Positions 49,870 to 62,096 of a DNA stretch of 64,000 nucleotides are shown here, one piece after another. The position numbers were made by a program, and so were the translations under genes. This DNA is from Bromus sterilis. Lineage: Eukaryota > Streptophyta > Magnoliopsida > Poales > Poaceae. Under the pieces are notes generated by a model that saw only the letters and a program-made list of their open reading frames with translations, was not told where the DNA came from and made no database searches. Position 1 is the stretch's first letter. Each line of letters opens with the position of its first letter. The stretch covers positions 290,391,782 to 290,455,781 of the forward strand of contig OX465600.1 in the NCBI GenBank assembly GCA_950022295.1, read 5' to 3'.

Positions 49870-50708
49870 ACTATCTACTACTTTGTCAAAGCAATAAAAA
49901 GCAACAGAGAACATGCAAGAATTAATCAAGAACTAAAACATAAAAGTTAAACCAAATATATTACTCATCACAATCTGAACATAATCTCATAATCCATCGG
50001 ATTCCAGCAAACACAGCATAGCAACACAGAAACTAATACATAGGTGCCTTGATCATGTAGGTAAGCTCACAAGGGCTAAGAATTGAGGCACGAGATTGGA
50101 GAGAAAACATCACATAGCTACTTGTCATGGACCCATGGTCCAAGGTGGACTACTCACGTCACATCCGGGAAGCGCTCATGGTGGTGAAGAAGTTCCCGGA
50201 GATCAATCCTCACTCTGGCAGGGTGTCGGGACAGGTTCTTCTGGCGATCCCAATCTCTGGATAGCGGCGGCGGCGAAACAATGGTGAAAATCGCGTCCAC
50301 TAAGTTCCTCTCGAGGGTTTTCGAGACGAGAGGTAAATATAGGCCGAAGGGCAGCACTGGGGGAGGTCCCACCCCACCAGGCGGGTCCCTGGCAGGGCCT
50401 CCCCCCTGGCCGCGCCAGCTGGCCGCCTGGAAGGGGGTGGCCCCCCTCCGGCTTCCCTTTGGGTTTCTAGAGTCTTCTTTTGCGTTGATTTTTTATATAT
50501 TTTTTCTGGATTTTTTCGAGCACTTTAAATATTGGCATTTTCCTGCAATGCACGGACAACGGCAAGCAGAAACTAGCACTAGGTCACTGAGTTAGTAGGT
50601 TAGTCCAAATATGTTGAAAAAGTTATGAAAGTGTAGCAAAACATGTAGCAAAGCCACCCATATAATCATGGAACAAGCAGAAATTATAGATTCATTTAGG
50701 ACGTATCA

Positions 50709-52153
50709 ACATCCCCAAGCTTAATTATTGCTCGTCCTCGAGCATGTAAATGATAACAACGATAATTTCTGTGGTGACAGGCTACACAAACATATATGAA
50801 CTTTAAAGTACAGCAAGTAAGATATGCAATTCAAGTCAAGAAAATAACAAGAAAGAGTCTATATCTAGTATTGAAACTAGCAAAGTAAGATAAAGGTGCA
50901 AGAGCTCTCACTGTTCGTGACTTGAATGTCTCCAAATGGTGTTTGCGTGCAAGAAGTGGGAGATGGGTTAAAGAATAAAAATACTATATAGTTTAATTGA
51001 GAACTCAATCTACTAAGACTTCACACTTGGTCTCCTTTGGAATCATATTGTGAGTCGTCCCCAGACCACTAGTCAGACACAAGTCAAACTGATCCTCTCC
51101 CTTTCGACTTTGAGCACTCATGCAATGAATGAGTGCAAGCAAGATAGTTGGCACTTAGGATGGAAAATATAATAATGATGGGTAAGGAAGACAAAAAGGT
51201 GTGAAAGGCTCACATCAATGAGGACATTCATAGGCGAGAGAAAGCCAAATGATAGATATGATGTGAGGAGTAGGGATTGCCATGCAATAGATGCACATAT
51301 GAGCTATGGAAAGCTCTCCAATGGAAAGAGTGGGGTGCCTCCAACTCGCTTGCTCAAGAAGACCTAGAGCTCATTTGAGAGGCTCATCATTGGAATATAC
51401 AAGCCAAGTTCTATTGTGTCAGGATCCCCCACATACTTATGCATGAATGATATGAAACTCTCTATGTAGTACAAATATTACTTTCGAGTACGAGTGTGGA
51501 TCTTTCAAAAGGAATAGTAGTGTTTCCACCCTTCTTTCTTTTTTTCTTTTTTTCTTTCTTTATTCTATTTTTTTGAATTTTTGTGTGGCCTCATTGGCTC
51601 TTTCTAATTATCTCTCATTTGTCCTCTTTCGTATCTTTTAATTTGTCCTCTTTGGGATGTTTTATTTTGTGTCCTCTCTGGGATCTTTTCCTCACTTAGG
51701 GGAAACACTCTATATTTTACAAGAATATAGAAGATCTCACACTTTATAAGAAGTACTCAACATAAAGAAAACTAAAAAACTATCATGATGTATGAAAATT
51801 TATGCCTCTGCCAGTGTAGCAGTATATGCAATGAAACTATCACGTCATGTAGCTATTATAAGGTTAAGGCCCAACTAGCATGCGACTCCTCGATCAAGCA
51901 AAAGCATGTATGACATGAAGATCAAGTCATGAGATGATGAATGTTGCATGGCAATGTATCTCGGAAAGGCTATGGAAATGCCTTGATAGGTAGGTATGGT
52001 GGCTGTTTTGAGGAAGGATATAATGAGGTTTATGATGATAGAGCGTATCATGCCAAGGGTTTGGATGCACCGGAGAAGTTTGCACGAACTCTCAAGATGA
52101 GAAAGGGCAATGCACGGTACCGAAGAGGCTAGCAAAATATGGATGGTAGAAGT
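50709..52153 (-). mobile_element. Right-hand family-A body, 3' internal part
   Basis: It starts with the purine-tract sequence ACATCCCCAAGCTTAATT after the shared LTR and parallels 3727-4968 and 8916-9110. It has a T/C-rich stretch at about 51530-51700. No gene is seen. It is interrupted at GAAGT (52149-52153) by the Tat-like element and resumes at 62656. Confidence 0.8.
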
Positions 52154-52707
52154 TGTCGGGGGGATGGATCAGGCCCATAGACCCGGCATTAGAAACCTCT
52201 GGGCCGACTTACATACGAAGTCCCACAAAGAAGACCCGGCCAGGATTTGGACGTGCCAAGCGTGAAGATTGAAGCCCTAGAAGGAATTCGACTTACCTTG
52301 TATAACACGTAGTAAATTTGTAAAGTAGAATAGAACTCCACCTCGTGTAGGAGTCGGACTCACGGAATCCCGGGACCCGGTACCTTTATAAGCCAAGGTC
52401 CACGAGAGCCAGAGCCAGAACTTACCTCAAGCCAGGACTAGAAAACTCGCAATACGACCTAGATCTCAACGAGACTAAGGTCGCGAAACGTCACCACTAT
52501 AATCGATAAGATCGGCTCTTCCTATTGAGGAGTCGATCCGACAATAATCAAGAAGAAGGAGTAGGTCTTTACCGCACCGACGTGGCCGAACCTGGGTAAA
52601 CCGCCGAGTCTCGTGTCTATGTCGACTGTCTCCTCGAAATCACCTCGCAGCAAAGGTCCCACGATAAGTCCGACTCCGTGTACATCTGTCTTGACTTTCC
52701 CACGACA
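52154..52707 (+). repeat. 5' LTR of Tat-like element
   Basis: From TGTCGGGGGGATGG to TTTCCCACGACA. A possible TATA-like CCTTTATAAGCC lies at about 52383. Confidence 0.92.
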
Positions 52708-52709
52708 GT

Positions 52710-52727
52710 TGGCGTCTACCGTGGGGC
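52710..52727 (+). other. Candidate primer binding site
   Basis: TGGCGTCTACCGTGGGGC starts two bases after the LTR. This form (TGGCGCC..CCGTGGGGC) is common in Tat-lineage grass elements. I do not assign the tRNA with certainty. Confidence 0.6.
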
Positions 52728-52865
52728 CTGCGTTCGCAGGTGTTCAGACTCTAGGAGGATCTCTGCAAGGTATGGAAGGATTCGTTGCTAGGAAAATCAC
52801 CAGAAGCCGGAGCGGGATGCTCTACATCGACGACGCCACCTGGGGTCCGGAAGCCGACTTCATTG

Positions 52866-54408
52866 CACTACTAGGGAAATAGCTATATATGGAAAGCTTA
52901 TTAGTGGAGCATATAACAAGCCATGCGCCACCACCTGTTAGGGGTGGCGCATTATTTTCCAGTGCGCCACCCCTAAGAGTGGGCCAGCCTGGATGAGCTT
53001 ATACGTGGCGCATTTGGTAAAATGCGCCACCCCTAAGAACCTTATAGGTGGCGCATTTCCAAAATGCGCCACCCCTAAGAGCTTAGGGGTGGCGACTTTT
53101 GGAAATGCGCCACCCATAAGCTCTTAGGGGTGGCGCATCTTGCGTATGCGCCACTAATAAGCAGAAAATTCCCAACACACAAATACAACTCCCACCCCCC
53201 CACCCCCCGGTGGACCGCCTTTTCAATTTGAAAAAAAATAAAAGAAAATAATAGAAATGTCCAAAAAATAAAAGAAAATAAGTTTCCCAAATGATATGTG
53301 GTCTAGTTGTTAGGAAAATTTACAAATATGAATTTCGACTTTTTTTGCAAAATCTCCCGAGAATTTCGTAAAATGGGCTTAACTTTTGCATACGACCTCC
53401 GATGAAAAAGTTTTTTATATGAAAAATCATCTACTCGAAAAGTTATATCCAAATTCTCAAAAACCTAACAGAAAAAAAGTTACGGGAGTTTGAAGATCTG
53501 GAGGCCAAAAAATTGAAAATAATTCAAAACTTATTAGTGGCGCATTTTTCTAGGTGCGCCACCCCTAAGGTTCTTATGGGTGGCATATTTTGCTATATGC
53601 GCCACTAATAAGGGTATATATAACCCGTCCGGATTCCTTCTCCTCCTTACCTCTTCATTCTTATCCTCCTCTCCACCATCTCCTCCTCCTCTCCACCTTC
53701 TCCATGGCGCCCTCCTCCTCCTCCCCTCCTCCATGGCTCCCCCTCCCCTCCTCCATGGCTCCAAGTTTGCTCCTCCTCCTCATCCTCCCCTCCTCCATGG
53801 CTCATCCTCCTCCTCATCCTCCCCTCCTCCATGGCTCATCCTCCTCATCCAAGTTTCCCCCTCCTTCACGGGTCTTCTTCCTCCTCCTCTCCTCCATGGC
53901 TCCTAATCCTCCAAGGTTCCTCCTCCCCTTTCTTCTTCCTCCTCCCCTCCTCCATGGCTCCTACTCCTCATGGTTCCTCCTCCCCTTTCTTGGCTCGTCC
54001 TCCTCCTCCTCGTCTCTTCCTCCATGGCGCCCTACATCCTGAGAAAAAAAAGTTAGATGAACGAGACAGAGAATAAAAATGACCAAGCAGAGTGGCTAGA
54101 TGAACGGGACAAATCATTCAAACAAAAAACGATCAAAAAAACGAGCAAAAAAATCGTAATCCAGATCCAGATCCAGATTCAAAATTCAAAAAAAAGTTAC
54201 TGGTGGCGCATCTTCAAAATGCGCCACCCCTAAGAATCTTAGGCGTGGCGCATTTCAGAAATGCGCCACGCCTAAGATTCTTAGGGGTGGCGCATTTGAA
54301 ATGCGCCACTATTAAGGCCTTATTAGTGGCTTGTCGTTAGTGGCGCATTTGAAATGCGCCACTAAACACAAAAAAAGGACGCCACTAAAAGGCTATTCCC
54401 TAGTAGTG
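52866..54408. mobile_element. Non-autonomous CACTA derivative, 1.5 kb
   Basis: Ends CACTACTAGGGAAATAGC and GGCTATTCCCTAGTAGTG form a terminal inverted repeat; the 3-bp duplication is TTG (52863-52865 and 54409-54411). Many subterminal copies of GGGGTGGCGCAT and its complement ATGCGCCACCCC occur at both ends. The interior has A-rich sequence, a palindromic TATA-like GGGTATATATAACCC (53613-53627) and a CTC-rich minisatellite. There is no transposase domain. Its terminal sequence differs from the 9.9 kb element, so it belongs to another CACTA family. Confidence 0.92.
53640..54030. repeat. CTCCTCCATGGCTC minisatellite
   Basis: At least seven copies of a unit near CCTCCCCTCCTCCATGGCTC within a pyrimidine-rich stretch just downstream of the TATA-like palindrome. 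Open frames through it are low complexity. Confidence 0.85.
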
Positions 54409-55767
54409 TTGAGATAGGTTATCAGATCCCAGTCGGCTCCATCCACCTCTTAATCGGTATATTGAACGGATCGGAGCCAGAACCGGATCACTATGCCCCT
54501 ACTGAAGCAGCAAGCCAGCTACTTGCCGGCTCCGATCGCGCCTTTATCAGGTTCATCAACGAACTCTCGAAGTTGGCATGCTCTGTCGAGACCTTGATGG
54601 ATGATAACTCGGCGGAACTCCCTGAACAAGACGAAGTCCATGAGGAAACGCCAGGACAACCACCAATTAGGCTATACGGCGTGAAAAACACAGGAGCCCC
54701 CTACCGGCGGGTAGGGCAGAGCTACTTCGAAAATAAGACAAGTCAAAACGCGCATACTTGTGCGGACGATATGTCCGGATCCCAGTTAATCGACTCACTT
54801 ATCAGTGACCTACAAGTTCCTCTCGAAGAGACAAGTCGGCCTGATACTGCCCTCCATCGCGCCTTCGTCGGGTTTATTGGTGAGTTCCCAGAACAGGAGC
54901 GTTCTGACGGAACCCCAAACCACGATAAAGATGGTTTCTTCGACGCCGACTCACAGCGAGAAGAAGACAAATACTCAGATAATGGATCAATTTGATCCAT
55001 CGGGGAAGGCAGACTCGGATCCGATCCAGAAGAATACGACCCAGAGGCTCCCTACTTTGATAAATCTGCTCATGAGACACATGGAAATGCCGACACCACC
55101 CAAAATCCGTCAAAAAAATGAAAACGGCTCAGAACCACGAACCACCAATGTGTGGCAGCGACTGAGCAGGAACAAAGCCGACCTTGACCAAGAATTAGAA
55201 GAAAACCAGAAAAAGGCCATGATGCTACAAGAAGGGATAGCCTGGGAGCATAAAAGTCTCACAGAGGCACAAGATCGACATCCACAGGAGATATGGCATG
55301 ACAAGGTTCAGGAGCCGATAGGCCTTTGGTATACACCTATGACCAATGTGCGAAGACGCATAAAGGAGGTAGCCGAGGACCTAAAGGGACTTGTGGATGC
55401 TGTCGCCAGATATGCCGAGTCAAGTGAAGCCAAATATGACGAGTCCCAATTTCAATTTTGGACCCACCACAGAAAACGCAGGCACAACCCGACCTCGCAG
55501 GAATATGGTAGCAACCATTCTCAGAGACACGGCCGGCCACCAAGAAAGGAAAAAAGGAACCGGGATTGTGACAAAGCTATGAAAGAAGCTTGCCCAAAGC
55601 ATTCCAGACCGGGTTGCCTCGCTAACCACACCTGGGGTCAGTGCTACTTCATACAAGAGTACAGACGCCAAGTTGAGAAAAACATTCTAGAGGCAAGTCA
55701 ATACGATGACGGCCCAACCGGCTCACACAGCCGCAAGAGGTCAAGAACATGGACTCGTCCACAATAG

Positions 55768-57622
55768 AGAGTCGATCTGGTTTATCAAACCCAGGAAACA
55801 GGCCAGGGGACGAGACACCCCAACATCTCATTACAGTAAAGTATAAATACTGCTCATTAAAGCCTACCGGCTCATGAAGCAAACGAAGAAGCCGGCAGCC
55901 CATGTACTTACCACCAAGTGAAAGAAACATGAGATATCGTCCAGCTCCGTCCCTACTACATCTAGAGTCGGCCAAAAAAAATAAGTCGACATTCGTCGCA
56001 CCAGCTCTCGCCATATAAACATAAGTCGACATTCATCACACCGGCTCCTGCCGACATAATAAATATAAGCCGACATTCGTCGCATCGGATCTCGCCGCAC
56101 TTCAAAAAGACGACTCACGTCGCATTAGGCCATCGCCATTTACAATATAAGTCGACTCTCATCGCACCGACTCTCGCCATACTATAAGCAATCGACTCTC
56201 ATCATACCGGCTCTCGCCACATACAATGAATAAGTTGATTGCAGGTTACATCGGCTGTCGCTACAGATATTTTCGTCATTGACTGTGGTCATGACGACTC
56301 CTTCATGCATTACATCCTATGCTTTGCATGCAATTATTTTCTCATCATCTTTGCATCATACATACTTTGCATTATTATATCTCAGAGACCTGGGGGCTTG
56401 ATCAACCCTTCTATTGGTACTGAGCATATATATCGCTTATTCAGAGAAATCGGGGAGCTCGATGACATCCGTCGACTCTAATCTGAGAACTCGGCATATA
56501 TATGTAAAATTCCGCATGTATATGGCTTATTCGGGGGAATTAGGGTAGTTCGATGGCACCCATCGACTCTTATCCGAAGAAATTCCGGCATATACATGAA
56601 TTGTATAAACACGCCGGCACCCATCGACTCTTATGACCTACGTGTACCCGACTTAGTCAAAATACCTTGGGGGCTTATAGCAACGCCTACCGAGTTTAGT
56701 CTTAAGTACAGGGAACGCTAGTCATATATTGCTGGCTTACAGAGAAGTACCGACTCACAGACAACCCAGTAATCTATCTCAACGAGAAGATAAGGCGTGT
56801 TAAAACTGGAGTCGACTTCTATATGAGCCTTTGCACTTTATTTTTTGCATGCATCATAGCATCTTTAATTCTTTCGTCACTATATTTTTTTCTAACAATC
56901 TTATGTCATACACGCCGACTTAAAAAAAAGCATATGACTCGACTGTAACCATGGCAAGCTAGCACGAATACTAGCTTTCTTCAAAGAGTCTTTTACAACA
57001 CTAGCTTTGCCACTGGAAACACCGACATATCGCAAAATGAGCATTAACCCGTGTGACTCGGTATAGCACAAAGATGTCCATACTGACTCATGGGGACTAC
57101 AGTTCGACTCTCTTTGTGAGTCGGCATGACGCAATGATGATCATACCGACTCATGAAGATCATACTTTGAAACTATCTATGATTCGGCAAAACTTGTCGA
57201 TTGACATATAAGAAAGGTGGTCAGACTATTCATAAAGTCGGCCTCTGAAGAACCTTCCCCTATGAAGCTAGCCGACTCCCAGAAGTTACACTAGTTCGGA
57301 TGAAAATCATACTTTCCTAACTTAGTTGGTAAACAGGGTAAATCCGGAACACGGCTCTCTTCTACAACTCATATCAGAAGGAAAAGATTCTTCAAGCAAG
57401 CGACAAATAAGTCAAAGACAAAGCCAGTTGGCATCACAAAGATTGGCATTCAAAAAGCCAAAAGGCAAATTTCAGATGAAATTCCATAAAAGTATCTGAC
57501 CACATGTTGGTCACAAGCCACGGGACATGTTTCCCAATATTACAAACTCGGCACTACGGCCGCACAAATATTTCAAAAGTTTTTCTGCCTCCAAAGGCTT
57601 ACACTTGGACGTTTGCTTGGCT
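55768..57622 (+). other. Tat-like element: region where pol is missing
   Basis: No protein-like frame is seen. About seven degenerate units of roughly 40 bp (GTCGACATTCGTCGCACC...CTCTCGCCAT) lie at 55981-56275. Further motif copies (GACTCGGTATA/CATACCGACTCATG) at about 57050-57180 are related to the tandem repeat at 58756-59016. Confidence 0.65.
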
Positions 57623-60600
57623 CTAAGATGAGGACCCGGCAACATTTGTAGGTGGCAAGATTTCATTGCAACTTTCCACTAAGTCCACGTCAGAAATGTC
57701 ATCCATCATCAAGTCGTCCTCTTCTCCTCCTGGAAACGGCTCCACAGGATTTGCCGGCTCCGAAGCCTTCTTTGGAGGAGAAAGAAGAGTGAATTCGACG
57801 GAAGTCGGAAGATTGATCCGACGCCTCTTGTTGTGCTCATCATAGCCAGTTTCCAAATGACTTAGCTCGATGTCGTCAGCAATCTTGGTGGAAAAAGGAC
57901 GAGTCTCTTTATGAACCTTGACGAAATCTTCCTTGGATAAATTGGACTCATCTTCCTTAAGCTCCGGGAAGCCGGCAGCAAGACGATCCAGTTTCAAACC
58001 AGGATGATATGCCTTGGCAAGCTCCAAGCCACGCATCACCCCCATAGAGCAAGCCGATCGCTTTCCCAGCCTTACCCATTCAGGTACGACTGAGAGAGGA
58101 CCCATTATATCAGTGATCCTCTTCATGCTTGGGGGCTTGGGCTGAGTCGCACATATCTCTTTACACACACCCTCAAACAATTGTTTGACCAGGGAAAACG
58201 TGCAAGTGAGCTTCATAGCAGGCGTCTCATTTAGAATATCGTGATCTTTGCCTATCACAAAGACAAAACAAAAATAAAGTCAGCAAGGAATAAAGAATAT
58301 TAGACCACCCAGATTCGAAAAGCACCTTTTCCGACTCACAAAAGATGGCTGATACAAGTAGGTGAAGACTATCCTTGCGTGTCTCGAGCTTCTTTTGTGC
58401 CGACTTTAATTTTCGCTCGGCTGTATCGCGCTGGGCCGCTGCGTCATTTACGGCTGTGGTCAGAACATTTGTGGCCTCAGACATCTTAGCTTTGACGGCT
58501 TCCAGTTATTTGTCCTTTTTCTCCAGCTTATCACGGAGTCGGCCAATTTCTTCATCAGCCTCTTCCAGCTTTGCGGACTCCGCAGCGAGTCGTTCCTCCA
58601 TCTGATGCCTGGATTGCCCAGCATCAATGGAAACAACCTACAACAACGAAATATCACTAAGTATTTACTTAGACCTAATGCCTAACCAGTCACTTTGGGG
58701 CTACACCTTCAAAAAATACACCTGACCCGGCAGAATGTGATCACATCCCGCCGGCTCATGGGGGCTACAACTCAAAAAAACTACGATGACTCGTCATACC
58801 ACAAGATTGGTATGTCGATTCATGGGGGCTACAGCTCAAAAAACTACGATGACTCGGCATATCACAAGATTGGTATGTCGATTCATGGGGACTACATTTC
58901 AAAGTTATTATAACTCGACATACCACAAGATAGGTATACCGAATCATGGCAGATACAATTTTTTTTATAACCCAGCATGGCACTCAATTACCAAGCCGTC
59001 TTATGGGGGCTACAGATATATGTCATCAAGGACAATGCAGGCAAATAAAAATACATTCCTCATAACGCCCCCGAAGTTGGAGGGATATTTCATGCTGCTG
59101 CAAAGAACAAGCTAATGACCACTTGAACAATTCCTCAAGAAATGTCTTCTCAGATATCGACTCATCAGGACGACCTACCACCTGATTCTTATCATCCAAA
59201 ACCTTCATCACGGTTGTACAAGCAGGTGGGTCACCCTTCGAGTCCCGGTGATCATAACTTCATCTTCAACAACTGTCTTCTCCTTGGAAGGAGTGGCATA
59301 GAACTTGGAGCAACCTCCACTTTTTCAGAATGAATTGTCGTCTTATTAAAGTCGGCTTCAGGATAATTATCCTTGTATATTCCTAACGGGCTTGACTCAT
59401 TCAAACCATCCTTCTTCAAAACTTCAGAAACCGAAGTTTCTGGTAATTTTTCAGATATAATAGCCGACTCCTTAGCAAAAGAAGAGTCGGCCAAATCCTT
59501 GGGATCAATTCGAGCACTGCTCAAAGAAAAAAATAGGATTTATCAAAAATCATGCATATAAAAGACAAGTTACCATCCTAAGAAAGGTTTACTCACCCAC
59601 GGTTGATTGGGAAGGGAGATATCTGGATAGAAGATCCCTGAGAGGAGGGGGTACCAGCTCCAGAGTCACCTCCTTGATGTTGTCCCTCAGAAACCCCTGC
59701 CGACTGATGAGAAGGAGTCGCGATGATAGTCGGCTTCTGTCGGATCTTTCGAGGTTCATCACCCAAAACCACAAGAGGGTCCACCTAGTCGGAACTACGG
59801 GTATGCCTCTTGCGACTTTGTGCCTATAAACAAGAACATGAGACACGAGCTTGTCCAAAATCATCATGAAAAGTCGGAAAATACATTACCGGTGGATTGG
59901 AAACTTTTCTTTCTTTATGAAAGCCGGTCCTAATAGGGGGAACTTCCTCCTGTTCTTCTTCGTCTTCATCATCATCTTCCTCCGAGTCATCCTATAAGAA
60001 CAAAAAGGGTAAGAAGAAGATATCACAAAAGAAGCAATCAAGTGAATCTTACCGTATGACTCGGACTTTTAGCATCAACTCCTTCTTCCATAGGGAGGTC
60101 TTGACCCACGTTCCACCATGGGTCATTTTCCTGAAAGTAAGAAGTCGGAAGATCAAAATCTTTGAACAAATATTGCGTCAAGGAAGAATGACCTAAAAAC
60201 ATACCGAAAGAGCCAGATTGGCTTTACAAAATGGGAGAAGGCCGACTTTCTTGATGTCTTCTATGCGCTCATCAAGAAACTTCTTACAAGACGTCACTAG
60301 AACTCCTGCAGAAATCTCCTTCTTTGCGAAACACATGGGGTCGTCCGGCCCCGAATACTCACACATGAGTCGATCCCTCACGCCGAGAGGCTGGATTAGC
60401 CAACCTATCCAACATTTGATCAAGTCCGTTCCGGCAAGACCGTGAGCCAACAAAGCCTTTATCTGAGCCATTATCGGCTCAAGCTTTTTCTTATGAGCAT
60501 CCGAAGGAAAAAGGTTCAAGCCATCATGAAACTCAAGTCGATTCTCACGAAATCCGGGCAGAGAATGTTCCTTCTCGGAAGTCACAACGGTGCAGTAAAA

Positions 60601-61157
60601 GAAGGATTTTTGCCATGTTTTCACATGGGAGCTCAGCTTGAGTGATGGGTAAATCGACTTGGCATGCTTCTGGATAGTAACTCCACCACATTCCAAAGTT
60701 GGACCTCCACTATATTCAGTTTGTCTATTGCAATAATAGAACTCGGCTTAATCTGCAGATAAGCCTCCCAGAACACTTGAAAGTGGCAGATATTAAGGAT
60801 TGAGTTAGCACTTAGATCCTAAGGATGCAATTTATAGAAGTGCAGCACACTCCTAAAAAATTTAGAGCCGGGAGGACGGAATCCCCTAGTGATATGATCG
60901 GCAAAGACGGCGACTTCTCCTGTTTGAGGCTGAGGCCGGGTCTCCTCTCCAGGGGCCCGCCACTCAATTTCAGATTTGGGAGGCAGAATCCACTCTATCA
61001 CCATCTCCTTTAAAAAAGCATCAGTAACCCAGCTCTTTGACCAGTTGGCCTCTAAAGTCGACTTCTGAACTAGTGGTTTAGCCCTGCCGGCTGTCTTTTT
61101 GCTTTTGTCCGCAACGACTTATTTCTTGCCTTTATCGGCAACAGTTTTCCGGCCCAT
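57623..61157 (-). pseudogene. Spliced antisense gene with Transposase_28-like domain
   Basis: The reading begins at MGRKTVADKGKK (ATG 61157-61155) on the strand opposite to gag. Exon 1 runs to about 60195 and contains the domain known in Pfam as Putative gypsy-type transposon: HFYKLHP, FWEAYLQIKPSS, then KTWQKSFFYC, then ALLAHGLAGTDLIKCWIGWL. It has in-frame stops after KGKK and after KLHP, and a frame change near 60690. Further exons with GT donors are: about 60130-60056, 59998-59890 (acidic DDSEEDDDEDEEEQEE), 59830-59595, 59524-59260, about 58660-58360 (coiled coil) and 58258-57623. Function is unknown; antisense ORFs of Tat-lineage elements have this domain and position. Exon limits are estimates. 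Confidence 0.7.
58756..59016. repeat. Tandem repeat of about 63-bp units in an intron of the antisense gene
   Basis: Four to five units starting TCATGGGGGCTAC and containing ACGATGACTCGGCATA and CACAAGATTGGTATGTCGAT. The first two are nearly identical and the later ones decay. Confidence 0.85.
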
Positions 61158-62080
61158 GGTGCAGAAGTCAGATCTAGTAAAAGGAAAACTAGAGTCGCTC
61201 ATAAAACCGACTTACAAGAAACTAAACAAACAGTTTTCACAAATTATAGTGAGACGATTGGATCTAATAAACCCTGAGAAATAGGCTAAAAATGATGAAC
61301 AGATCTATGGCTTGCAAAAAACTGGGAACAAGTACAAGATAAAAATGGATTTGTAAATACGATTGTTCGACAAATGATCACTCCCGGAGCTATCCATCAC
61401 TGATCCTAGCCTATCTACCAACATGCACGGGGCATCTTCCATGGACTGTATCAGACTGCTAGTACAGTAGAGCTCGAAGCTCACGACAATGGCGATGAAT
61501 AAAATATTGCAGTACAATGGAAGAGATGAGAATCTCACCTTAATGAAGTACGGGAATGACACGGCCCCAGGCCGTCTTGCGCAAACGATGGACGAGGAAT
61601 GGCTCGAAACGAAGACGGAGTCCTTGTTCTCCAGTGCGTGAGGAAGGAGACTAGAAGATGTGAATGAGATGAGGAGAATAGATGGGAATAGGGGTCTATT
61701 TATGGAAGGACCTCTGCTCAGAACCCAAGGCGTCGCCCACCGCCAGCTAAGAGGTAGGAAATCCCTCGATTTTTGTGAATAATCTAGACAGCGTTAATTG
61801 TGCCGCAAAAACCAAGGCAGACCGTTCAAACTTCCTCAAGAAACACTGGGAGGTCAGATTCATTACTTCCTACGACAGAAAGTCGGCATCAACTCTGAAA
61901 ATATTAGTCGACTCAATCGGAAGAGTCGGTCTCATAAATATAAAGGAACTGAAGCAAGATTGAAGAGAGATGACTCCGACTCCCAATCAACGCCAAGCAT
62001 GAAGTCGGCCTTTGACCCATGAAGAGCCGGCGGCAATGAAGAAAATTAAGAAGATTGCTATAAAGACAAAAGCATCACAA
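61158..62080 (+). other. Spacer between antisense gene start and 3' LTR
   Basis: Presumably holds the antisense gene's promoter and 5' leader; a CTATTTATGGA stretch near 61698 could be part of it. Nothing protein-like is seen. Confidence 0.45.
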
Positions 62081-62096
62081 GAATCCTGGGGGCTAA
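62081..62096 (+). other. Polypurine tract of Tat-like element
   Basis: GAATCCTGGGGGCTAA immediately precedes the 3' LTR start. Confidence 0.75.

Larger units (their letters stand above)
33198..50708 (-). repeat. Family-A LTR split by two insertions
   Basis: LTR pieces are 33198-33547, 37131-37596 and 49875-50708, in the right order and orientation to rebuild one LTR. The interruptions are a family-A element (33548-37125, duplication CCGGG) and a chromovirus (37597-49869, duplication ATTAT/ACTAT). On its left is a primer-site remnant (5' LTR position) and on its right is the purine-tract side of another body (3' LTR position), so one LTR serves two internal regions. Confidence 0.8.
52772..55767 (+). 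pseudogene. gag: gag of Tat-like element, split by a CACTA derivative and frameshifted
   Basis: The frame starts at an ATG (52772) after the primer site and reads to the CACTA insertion at 52866; the same codon phase resumes at 54412, so the insertion alone breaks it. The downstream part is acidic (Glu/Asp/Pro-rich) to a stop after 54995. A second frame (54805-55767) continues as the basic, charged gag body with a motif VWQRLSRNKADLDQELEENQ and a Cys/His cluster CPKHSRPGCLANHTWGQC resembling the degenerate zinc knuckle of Tat gag. It ends at 55767 with a basic tail. No protease or RT follows. Confidence 0.65.

Noticed and set aside
53590..54042. Ser/Pro/Leu-rich frame in the CACTA derivative
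   Set aside because: Follows a minisatellite in several frames at once; low complexity.
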